Shown here: positions 25,227 to 32,489 of the stretch, piece by piece | How positions within the stretch are numbered: the first letter of the stretch is position 1 | Layout: each line of letters starts with the position of its first letter | Assembly: GCF_013389365.1 (NCBI RefSeq) | Contig: NZ_JACADJ010000005.1 | Coordinates: forward strand, 62,001-126,000 | Source: Desulfobacter latus | GTDB taxonomy: Bacteria; Desulfobacterota; Desulfobacteria; Desulfobacterales; Desulfobacteraceae | DNA: 64,000 nucleotides | Reading direction: 5' to 3' | Notes under the pieces: model-generated | What the model was told of the DNA's origin: nothing | The model's input: only the letters and a program-made list of their open reading frames with translations | Databases searched by the model: none | Position numbers and translations under genes: made by a program

Positions 25227-25400
25227 CTCGTTGATATCCTCCTGTATGTTACCATTTCAGCGGTGTTCATTCCAAATCGCAGCAATGTGATGCTGCTGAA
25301 AACAGCAGTCTCACGGTCAAAATAAAGAGTTAAAAAATGAAAATGAAGCTGATAGGGAATTTTTAGACCCAATTCAAATGGAAGCTGTAAAACAAAATGT
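25227..25400 (-). promoter_or_regulatory. Gap between array and signalling block; likely promoter region
   Basis: This 174-base stretch separates the leader-distal repeat from the AAA+ gene. It has a decayed repeat at 25,259-25,276 and otherwise AT-rich sequence without an obvious gene. No hairpin plus T-run terminator is seen on the minus strand, so pre-crRNA transcription, which runs leftwards, could read into the signalling block. I could not pick a confident -35/-10 pair. Confidence 0.4.
25259..25276 (-). repeat. Degenerate leader-distal CRISPR repeat (half)
   Basis: AGCGGTGTTCATTCCAAA matches the second half of the array repeat (AGCGGTGCTCATTCCAAC) at 16 of 18 bases, while the first half is unrecognisable. 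It lies 124 bases from the first intact repeat. Decay of repeats at the leader-distal end is common and agrees with the leader being on the right. Confidence 0.7.
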
Positions 25401-26619
25401 GTCTCAATCACCTTCATAAGCGGTGCTCATTCCAACCTATATAGACTAGACTATATCATTACCCTATATTTGTCTCAATCACCTTCATAAGCGGTGCTCA
25501 TTCCAACTTTTGTGCGCTCCAAGCCAGTGACAGACATCAGTCTCAATCACCTTCATAAGCGGTGCTCATTCCAACGAGTGTTCTTCGTGGTTCAGACCAA
25601 ACCACGAAGGTCTCAATCACCTTCATAAGCGGTGCTCATTCCAACATTTTAGTTTTAGCTTTGTATGTAATAAGTTCAATGTCTCAATCACCTTCATAAG
25701 CGGTGCTCATTCCAACAATATGACTGAAATATTCATTTCTAACAACCCGTCTCAATCACCTTCATAAGCGGTGCTCATTCCAACAAAAGACTTATTGGAT
25801 GGATAATTAAAATCAGTCTCAATCACCTTCATAAGCGGTGCTCATTCCAACGGTATTCGTGTGCGGTACGGGTATACTGCCTATTGTCTCAATCACCTTC
25901 ATAAGCGGTGCTCATTCCAACAATAGCAAGATTATTAACTTCAGCGGCGATTGCTGCAGTCTCAATCACCTTCATAAGCGGTGCTCATTCCAACAAAAAA
26001 ATAGAGATTCTTGATATAAGGAATGGCGTCTCAATCACCTTCATAAGCGGTGCTCATTCCAACTTATTATTGTTGCTATCCCATTAAATTCATTGTCTCA
26101 ATCACCTTCATAAGCGGTGCTCATTCCAACCTACCCTTGAAGAATACCTTGATGATAGTTATAGGTCTCAATCACCTTCATAAGCGGTGCTCATTCCAAC
26201 TCTTGCACACAAAGGTGTAGTTGGCGGAGAAGTGTCTCAATCACCTTCATAAGCGGTGCTCATTCCAACCGAACTTAAAATAATAATGGAGTACGAAGAA
26301 GAACTGTCTCAATCACCTTCATAAGCGGTGCTCATTCCAACAGATCTTTGGTGTTGTGGTGGAAGAAATGCAAACTGTCTCAATCACCTTCATAAGCGGT
26401 GCTCATTCCAACCACTGGAGAATTTTCTTGGTATAATTTTGATGGGGTCTCAATCACCTTCATAAGCGGTGCTCATTCCAACCCGAGCTGGATCTCATTG
26501 GCCACATGAACCATGGTCTCAATCACCTTCATAAGCGGTGCTCATTCCAACCAGGTGCTGGGCTAATATCTGCTGCTAATTTAGTCTCAATCACCTTCAT
26601 AAGCGGTGCTCATTCCAAC
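25401..26619 (-). CRISPR. CRISPR array, 18 repeats of 36 bp, 17 spacers
   Basis: Eighteen repeats that look identical start at 25401, 25472, 25540, 25610, 25681, 25749, 25816, 25886, 25959, 26028, 26095, 26165, 26234, 26306, 26377, 26447, 26516 and 26584. Each is 36 bp, beginning GTCTCAATCACCTTCATAAG and ending CGGTGCTCATTCCAAC. The 17 spacers are 31-37 bp. Read on the minus strand the repeat starts GTTGGAATGAGC and ends GGTGATTGAGAC, so the eight bases ATTGAGAC form the usual type III crRNA 5' handle. That, the leader at the right and the decayed repeat at the left all indicate minus-strand transcription, with the newest spacers at the right end. Confidence 0.99.
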
Positions 26620-27040
26620 CCTTACCGTAGATAAAAATATATTTAAATTCAATTGGTTGTGATGTGTAAAAATTTTCATAAAAAATCAAAAAATGATTTA
26701 GCTTATTTTGATGATTTATGGTACAAAAAATGCATACATCTATTTTCTATGTTAACCACCTGAAATAAAATGAAATATAAACCGTGTAGTCTGTTTTTTC
26801 TATTATTCCAAAATGTAACTTTTATCCCGAAATTCAGACACGAAAAAAAATAGCTGATCGCTACAGCAGCAAGGGATTTGCCTGAAACGGATTTTTTTCC
26901 AGCTTTGATGCAATTTGTAATAAATTTTCAAAGAGCTTTAATTCTTACATGGTTTTGAATATTCCCAGACATCACTTCAATAAATTTTTATTAGTTCTGC
27001 CATGGTTTTGCCTACTGGTCAAGGCTGTTTTTAATTTACA
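26620..27040 (-). promoter_or_regulatory. CRISPR leader, copy B
   Basis: This AT-rich non-coding sequence beside the newest repeat is homologous over its full length to bases 2-433 at the left edge of the window. The two copies differ by scattered substitutions and a few small indels (about 11 bases net). The most conserved core is around 26,836-26,875. As the leader it should hold the pre-crRNA promoter and the signals that direct spacer insertion at 26,584-26,619. I see no gene in it and no certain -10/-35 pair. Confidence 0.9.
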
Positions 27041-27123
27041 CTCGATGATTCCACTATCGCCCTTTGGGTGGACTGTTAGGTGCTGGGTGCTGGGAATGGA
27101 AATTCCTATACTATTAAGTTACA
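27041..27123. other. 83-bp insertion in the outer end of leader copy B
   Basis: Leader copy A reads directly from TTTTTAATTTACA into GTCTGTT. Copy B has 83 extra bases between those same sequences, and TTACA occurs on both sides of the insertion (27,036-27,040 and 27,119-27,123), like a target duplication. The insert begins CTCGATGATT, a variant of a motif seen at several gene ends in the window. No reading frame or clear terminal inverted repeat is seen. Confidence 0.6.
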
Positions 27124-27146
27124 GTCTGTTGACTTGGCCATGCCAT
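27124..27146 (-). repeat. Duplicated remnant of the cas1 3' end
   Basis: GTCTGTTGACTTGGCCATGC matches 434-453 (19 of 23 bases over 27,124-27,146). In copy A this stretch covers the last cas1 codons and stop. Here the stop triplet is changed and the rest of cas1 is absent. It shows that the duplicated segment included the junction of leader and cas1. Confidence 0.6.
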
Positions 27147-27218
27147 AAACCCAACCTACCGGAAATCCGTATGGCCTGAAATATGACCAAGGCCAAATTT
27201 ACGATTTTCGGTCAGGCA

Positions 27219-28559
27219 CTATTTATAATTCCATGCCTTAAGCCGCTTATACGCATGTTGGCTGTACTGATTTGACGCATAATTGACCGCTTTAAGATAT
27301 GCCACATATTCCCGGGCGGCCGCCTGTTTTCTGCCGGCCATGTCAAGGGCGTACCCCTGGTAAAAGGTTGTCTGGGGATTTCCCGGCAGCAGCCTGCTGC
27401 ATGCAGTAAAATCCGCATGGGCCTGCATGGGTTTTTTTAAAGCCAGATTGGAGAGCCCGGAAATATAATGTCCCTGGTTTTCCCGGGGGAAAAGCTGTTT
27501 GGCAAGGCCGGCATGGTAGGCGGCGTTCTTATTCTTTTTCCTGATCAGCATGCATTTGGCTGTCATCACCTGGGCGGTATAATCATTGTCATTTAATCTG
27601 AGTGCAGACATTAATGCCCCCTCGGCCTGGTCATACTGCGCTTTGGCCAGGAATTTATCCGCTTCCTGGAGTTTGGCGATCAGGGTTTTCTGTGATCTTA
27701 AATTTGCTGTGTGGTCCATATACCGGTCACGGTACAGGCTCAGGGAATGGGTTTCCCGGTATATGCCGCGGTCTCTGTCTCTGGCGGAATCCAGCCGTTC
27801 CCGGCTCATGGGATGGGTGGCAAACAGCATCTGGGTTGAATTGGGCTTTGTGGTATTCATTTCGTTGAGCATTTCCATAAGCCCGGTAAACCCTTTGGAA
27901 TTGTATCCGGACCGGGCCATGTACCGGTGCCCCAGGGTATCGGCCTCACGTTCGTTATCCCGTGAGTATTTGGAAAGGAACAGCCCCTGTCCCAGGCTTC
28001 CAAGTTTCTGGGTCCAATCGCCCAATCCGGCACCCTGGGTCTCTGCTGCCGCTGACAGACCTGCGATCAGAATGGATGATATCTGTCCTTTGGACATCTG
28101 TTCGGCCGTATGCCGTGCATTGACATGCCCCAGTTCGTGCCCCAGAAGTGAGGCCAGTTCCGCCTCATTGTCAAGCGCCAGTAAAATCCCCCGGGTCACG
28201 GCAATGGACCCGCCGGGAAAAGCATAGGCGTTTATATACGTGGCATTGACCACCTGGAAATTATAGGGCATGTCGGGGCGATGGACCTGGGGCAGCATGG
28301 ATTGGCCCACGCCGGCAACATACCGGTTCAGTTCTTTATCCTGGGTCACACCATAGTCCGAAGAAAACTGGAAAGGTGACTGCTGTTTATCCACGGATAT
28401 TTCCTGATCCCGGCTCATGAGCATCAACTGCTTTTGTCCGGTAACCGGATCAATGGCACACCCCTGGAAAAGTCCGGCCCCTGCCAGGGTTATGGCCGTT
28501 GCTGTACAGCCCTGCAAAAATTCCCGCCGGGTCATCCCGGTGCATTCATTCTGTTCCAT
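27219..28559 (-). CDS. M48 metalloprotease with TPR repeats, exported (BepA-like)
   Basis: This is a zinc metalloprotease of the BepA/YfgC type, acting in the periplasm on outer-membrane protein quality control. The N-terminus has a twin-arginine motif followed by a hydrophobic stretch and a lipobox-like GAGLFQGCAID, so it is probably an exported lipoprotein. The catalytic motif is LLGHELGHVNARH, with the third ligand Glu in DNEREADTLGHRY. TPR-like helical repeats occupy the C-terminal 170 residues. I choose the ATG at 28,559; the frame extends to a TTG at 28,577. It is unrelated to the CRISPR block: it marks where ordinary chromosomal genes resume, and its stop lies about 70 bases from the cas1 remnant. 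Confidence 0.88.
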   Translation of the reverse strand: MEQNECTGMTRREFLQGCTATAITLAGAGLFQGCAIDPVTGQKQLMLMSRDQEISVDKQQSPFQFSSDYGVTQDKELNRYVAGVGQSMLPQVHRPDMPYNFQVVNATYINAYAFPGGSIAVTRGILLALDNEAELASLLGHELGHVNARHTAEQMSKGQISSILIAGLSAAAETQGAGLGDWTQKLGSLGQGLFLSKYSRDNEREADTLGHRYMARSGYNSKGFTGLMEMLNEMNTTKPNSTQMLFATHPMSRERLDSARDRDRGIYRETHSLSLYRDRYMDHTANLRSQKTLIAKLQEADKFLAKAQYDQAEGALMSALRLNDNDYTAQVMTAKCMLIRKKNKNAAYHAGLAKQLFPRENQGHYISGLSNLALKKPMQAHADFTACSRLLPGNPQTTFYQGYALDMAGRKQAAAREYVAYLKAVNYASNQYSQHAYKRLKAWNYK

Positions 28560-28573
28560 AAGCCTCTTTTCTC

Positions 28574-29044
28574 TCAAAAATAAAACAAAAAATATTTTCC
28601 CAGATCATCAAAATGCTCGCTGCTCTCGAATTCGCAGCCAAAGCTGTATTCGGAAAGGACTTTTCGGACCTTTATAAACCTGCGAACTTCGGAACAGTTC
28701 GGATTATCCAGGGTAAACTTGATCTCAGCCGTGCTGTCCTCTTTGATCAAGGCCTTTCTCAGGGTTTTAAACCGAAGGCCGTTGGGGGAGATATCCGTGA
28801 TCTCACCGGGGTACTGCTTCTCGTTCTGCATGAGTACGCCTTTAAGGCAGACGTCCTTGCGGATGGTCCGCCGTCGTTCTAATATCACGCTGAAAATATG
28901 CCCGCACTTGCATTTGTATTTCAACCGGACCCGGGCCTTGTGCCTGACAAACTTGGACACATCCTTGGTGTAAGACTTTCCGCATGATTCACAGGTAAAG
29001 CTTGCGTTAAGTTCGGAGGTTACATAAACTGTTGGTATTGTCAT
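28574..29044 (-). CDS. PilZ-domain protein with zinc-ribbon N-terminus
   Basis: The 156-residue protein starts with a treble-clef or zinc-ribbon-like part (CESCGKSY ... KCKCGHIF). It continues with a PilZ-like beta barrel: RRRTIRKDVCLKG then GEITDISPNGLRFKT, the RxxxR and DxSxxG pattern that binds cyclic di-GMP. A later strand, FGCEFES, fits the fold. It probably acts as a cytoplasmic c-di-GMP receptor, with partner unknown. It lies 21 bases downstream of the DUF89-like gene and directly before the metalloprotease gene. The PilZ assignment is good; the function of the metal site is inferred. Confidence 0.82.
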   Translation of the reverse strand: MTIPTVYVTSELNASFTCESCGKSYTKDVSKFVRHKARVRLKYKCKCGHIFSVILERRRTIRKDVCLKGVLMQNEKQYPGEITDISPNGLRFKTLRKALIKEDSTAEIKFTLDNPNCSEVRRFIKVRKVLSEYSFGCEFESSEHFDDLGKYFLFYF

Positions 29045-29065
29045 CCTTTATTGACAGCCTGTTGA

Positions 29066-30856
29066 TCATGCATGGCGTCCACTCTTCCGTCGATCCGACT
29101 TGCGTCTTTCCGGCATCCAGGCCAGGCGTCGATCATACATGGAGCCCACCCCATATTCATCCCTGCGCATGAATTTATCCACCGCAGGTCCTATAAGCTG
29201 CATTTCCGGGTTCTCTTTCTGGACCTCCTGGGCAATGCGCATCTCCTTGGTGCAGCCGGTGGAATAGGTGGCATCCTTTCCAATCCATTCCGGCGGGACC
29301 TTCTGTCCCATGATTGCAAAACTTCGGGAAATATCATCAGAGGTCTGGAAACGCCAGATATCAATATATCCGCTTCGTTGAACAATTTCCCACATATACA
29401 TCAGGTCATCGGCATCCATTCCCGGCTCATAATATGAAGAAGGATTAATGATAAACAGATTGTCGGACTGGTTTTTTAAATGTTCAATAAAACGGTTCAT
29501 TATTTTTTTGGCCACATCAATTTTGCCGGGGATGGAACCGATAATACCCGAATAGAACATCACGGTCATGTTTTCATTTTTGGCCTGCGTCATTTCAGAA
29601 ATAATTTTATTGGCTTTCCCTTCAAGATCCATATGGCTGAAATTAATAAAGTCAGGATGCCTGGGCTTAAAGACAATGTCCAGCCTGTTTTCTTTTGCGC
29701 AGATATTGATTACATCCCGGGTAAACCTGAAATGGGTTTGGATCATCCGGCTTCTTTGTTTCGGCCCCCTTGTCACCACGCAGTCCACCTCCTTGAAAAC
29801 CCGTGAAAAGGTGGTGGAGACCAACAGAAGATTCAGTGCTTCCTGGGTGCCGTCGGAGATCACATATAGATGTTCATCCTGTTTCAGGCGCTGGAGCAGC
29901 TTGTTTTTACTGATGGCTTTGTCGTGGATGAAGTGGGCCTGTTCCAGGGCCTTGACAAGGACCGGGTCTGTCCGGGTGTCGTTCAGACAGACTTTTTTAA
30001 AAAATGGTTTTTCCTTGACCGCAAGGATTACAACGTGGCCGATGTTTGCAAGGAATTGAGCAATGGCAATGTCCGCCACCACCTCCCCGGACTCCCCGGT
30101 AAGCCATAGAATTTTTGATTTTGGCGCATTCACCAGTTCAAGGAGCCGCTTCATGCCGTTGCCTGTAATTCTGGCGTTTAACAGGGTTTTTATGGCCGAA
30201 GTCGAGGGCATCTTGAAGTTGTCATCCTGCCATAGGGCGGAGGCCGTTAAAAGGGAGAGCCGTCGTGTGAACTCTATCTCATTGATTTGGGCTTTAACCT
30301 GTTCGAGGGTGAATCCCTTCATGGTGTCAATGGCACCGTCAACTTCGTTTAACGCTTCTTTAAAGGATTCCGAGGCCATGAACGTGTATGCCCTGTCATT
30401 TTCCTTTTTTTTCTGGCTTTTATATGGGTCTTCGATCTGGGTGCGGGTTAAGAAAATTTTATACAGGCGTTTTTCAAGCCGGGAGGGTATGAGCAGGCGG
30501 CTTTGAATTTCGTTATCATATTTTATTTTTATCAGTCGGGATAAAAATGCCCGGTCATATTCCGAATCAATGAACGCTTTGATAATGGCAAAAATTTTGT
30601 CAAGTACGTCACGGTAACGGTTCGTCAGGAACCTTGGCCTTTTCCGGGACATGATTGCATTAAACATGGTATCGGAACAGGGATAGAAGCGTTCATTATT
30701 TTCCGGATATACCATAAATTCCACTTGCTCCCGGGATCCGACCTCTATGGGATAGGCAAATGGATCAATATGGTTTTCAAGGAAAAATGCCGTAAACCAT
30801 GCGTCCTGGTCCGGATCTATATTGACGGGTTTCGGTTCAGCTTCACAGGGTGCCAT
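29066..30856 (-). CDS. DUF89/ARMT1-like domain protein
   Basis: This is a 596-residue cytoplasmic protein. Its central and C-terminal part (about 230-520) resembles the DUF89/ARMT1 family of metal-dependent phosphatases: VVILAVKEKPFFKKVCLNDT, then VDCVVTRGPKQRSRM, and a later NPSSYYEPGMDADDLMY. DUF89 enzymes repair or dephosphorylate damaged sugar phosphates. Residues 1-220 are helical and unassigned, and the tail is strongly basic (MPERRKSDRRKSGRHA). It is the first gene of a minus-strand group with the PilZ and protease genes, divergent from the regulator at 31,081. The family call is moderate because key residues were judged by eye. Confidence 0.6.
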   Translation of the reverse strand: MAPCEAEPKPVNIDPDQDAWFTAFFLENHIDPFAYPIEVGSREQVEFMVYPENNERFYPCSDTMFNAIMSRKRPRFLTNRYRDVLDKIFAIIKAFIDSEYDRAFLSRLIKIKYDNEIQSRLLIPSRLEKRLYKIFLTRTQIEDPYKSQKKKENDRAYTFMASESFKEALNEVDGAIDTMKGFTLEQVKAQINEIEFTRRLSLLTASALWQDDNFKMPSTSAIKTLLNARITGNGMKRLLELVNAPKSKILWLTGESGEVVADIAIAQFLANIGHVVILAVKEKPFFKKVCLNDTRTDPVLVKALEQAHFIHDKAISKNKLLQRLKQDEHLYVISDGTQEALNLLLVSTTFSRVFKEVDCVVTRGPKQRSRMIQTHFRFTRDVINICAKENRLDIVFKPRHPDFINFSHMDLEGKANKIISEMTQAKNENMTVMFYSGIIGSIPGKIDVAKKIMNRFIEHLKNQSDNLFIINPSSYYEPGMDADDLMYMWEIVQRSGYIDIWRFQTSDDISRSFAIMGQKVPPEWIGKDATYSTGCTKEMRIAQEVQKENPEMQLIGPAVDKFMRRDEYGVGSMYDRRLAWMPERRKSDRRKSGRHA

Positions 30857-31080
30857 TTTTTCTCCTTAAATAATAACGAATCCAGCCGTCACAAAAGCCT
30901 TTCAGAACCGCTTGGGGCCCTGTGGCAGCGAATGAATACTACCATGCCGGACGCTTTTTTTCAAACCAATGATCAGAGATTACCCTGGGTCTGTAACGCA
31001 TGAAAATGGTTTTATGAAATTGTTTCTGATATGATGTCCTGGTACGGAATAGTTAATTAAAAAAATTGGAATTATTATTT

Positions 31081-32382
31081 ATGATTAAAAAAAAGGTGTC
31101 TTCAGGAATCCCCGGATTGGACCGGCTGCTCAACGGACTGTTTATCGGTGACAACGTGGTCTGGTATGATGACGCCGGCAGTCTGGCCTATCCTTTTTGC
31201 TTGAAATTCATCCAGGCGTCCCACCAGCAGAGCAAACCCATTGTATATGTTTCCTTTGACAGGTCACCGAAAAATCTTATCCAGACCCTGGGCCCTCTGG
31301 CGGATAACCCCCGGCTCAGCATTCTGGACTGCTTTACCAACGGCAAGGGTGACAAGGCCGACGTGTTCAATAAATTTTATGAAAAAGACGGCGCCCAGTG
31401 GCCTTGTCAGGTTATCCGGGTGAATGATCCCTGGAAACCGGATACGGTGCTTGGTGCCATTGATGCCCTGCACCGCACGCTTTCCGGAGATGTGCGGTTT
31501 GTCATGGAAAGCCTTACGGGAATGCAGGATCTATGGGAAGGAGAAGATCAGATCCTGAAATTTTATTCCCACTCCTGTCCCAGGCTCTATGAAATGGATA
31601 CCATTGCTTATTGGATTGTCGAAAAAAATGCCCATTCGAGCCGGATCAGGGCGCATATCAATCAAATCGCCCAGGTCGCGGTGGATTTAACCATGACCCA
31701 GGGCCGATCCTGCATTAAGCTTCTTAAGGCAGACAAACGCTACCCTGCCGATTTGGGTATCCCGGTTCCCTATTTTTGTAAAAACGGGGAGATCCAGCTT
31801 CGGAAAGCTGAAACAAAAAAAGCGGTTATCCTGGATCTGGGCCAGGCCGTCAAGGCGTTCCGCAGCCACCAGGGAATGTCCCAGAGAGAGCTGGCCCGCC
31901 TGGCCGGGGTTACCCCCTCCACCATTTCACAGATCGAAAGCAATCATGTGTTTCCGTCTTTACCGGCGCTTTACCGTATTGCAGAAAATCTATCCGTGGA
32001 CGTGGCCTCGTTTTTCAAGCCCCGGATACCCGGTCCCAGGGACATCTTTTCAAGTGATGAAGCCGTGCGCATCATCCGATCGGATCTGGATAAAAACAGT
32101 ATTGAAATCGCCCAGTTGACCCCTCCGGACCTGGATTTGCCCATGGATGCCTTTTTGATAACCTTTTTGCCGGAAAAACGGCTCAACGCCCATTTCATGG
32201 TTTACAAAGGTCCTGAACTGGGACACCTGGTGTCCGGTCGCCTTGAGCTGGTTCTGGATAACAGGGCTGAGGACATGTCAGCGGGGGACACCATTTTTCT
32301 GGGTAAAGATTTTCCAAGTCAGTGGGTCAATCCCCTGACAGAGCCTGCCACCTTGTTCTGGATCAATATGAAAGCCCAATAG
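31081..32382 (+). CDS. RecA-like/XRE/cupin regulator
   Basis: This 433-residue protein has three domains. The N-terminal 230 residues resemble a KaiC/RadA-type RecA fold (SGIPGLDRLLNGLFIGDNV), but the nucleotide loop reads WYDDAGSLAYPF and lacks the GKT of Walker A. Residues about 247-310 are an XRE helix-turn-helix (SQRELARLAGVTPSTISQIE). Residues 340-430 are a cupin (GHLVSGRLELVLDNRAEDMS). It is likely a transcription regulator whose RecA part serves as a sensing or assembly domain. I use the ATG at 31,081; a TTG 15 bases earlier is possible. The 224 bases between it and the divergent DUF89-like gene probably hold both promoters. Confidence 0.82.
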   Translation: MIKKKVSSGIPGLDRLLNGLFIGDNVVWYDDAGSLAYPFCLKFIQASHQQSKPIVYVSFDRSPKNLIQTLGPLADNPRLSILDCFTNGKGDKADVFNKFYEKDGAQWPCQVIRVNDPWKPDTVLGAIDALHRTLSGDVRFVMESLTGMQDLWEGEDQILKFYSHSCPRLYEMDTIAYWIVEKNAHSSRIRAHINQIAQVAVDLTMTQGRSCIKLLKADKRYPADLGIPVPYFCKNGEIQLRKAETKKAVILDLGQAVKAFRSHQGMSQRELARLAGVTPSTISQIESNHVFPSLPALYRIAENLSVDVASFFKPRIPGPRDIFSSDEAVRIIRSDLDKNSIEIAQLTPPDLDLPMDAFLITFLPEKRLNAHFMVYKGPELGHLVSGRLELVLDNRAEDMSAGDTIFLGKDFPSQWVNPLTEPATLFWINMKAQ

Positions 32383-32393
32383 ATTATTATTTG

Positions 32394-32405
32394 ACTCGAT
32401 GATCG
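32394..32405. repeat. ACTCGATGATC motif at a gene end
   Basis: ACTCGATGATCG starts 12 bases after the stop of the RecA/XRE/cupin gene. The same core occurs at 27,041, 38,602, 59,249 and 59,670, each near a gene's 3' end or a rearrangement junction. Confidence 0.5.
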
Positions 32406-32469
32406 CCGTTTAAACGAAAAGTCACCCATTTGCAGCGTTGCATTTGGGTGACTTTTCGTCCTCAAACGG
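32406..32469. terminator. Long hairpin between convergent genes
   Basis: There is a perfect 15-base inverted repeat, ACGAAAAGTCACCCA (32,414-32,428) and its complement (32,445-32,459). It is extended outward by CCGTTT/AAACGG and inward by TGCA/TGCA. It lies between the converging ends of the regulator gene and the glutamate synthase-like gene, so it may end transcription from both sides. No T-run follows, so it could also be a repeat element. Confidence 0.6.
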
Positions 32470-32489
32470 GATTTTCGTTTAGACGCAAG

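Noticed and set aside
25308-25343. Second decayed repeat beginning GTCTCA
   Set aside because: Only the first six bases match; the remaining 30 do not align with the repeat above chance.
27219-28559. Metalloprotease as a CRISPR-linked protease effector
   Set aside because: It has an export signal and BepA-like TPR domain, lies outside the leader, and belongs to a cell-envelope gene group.
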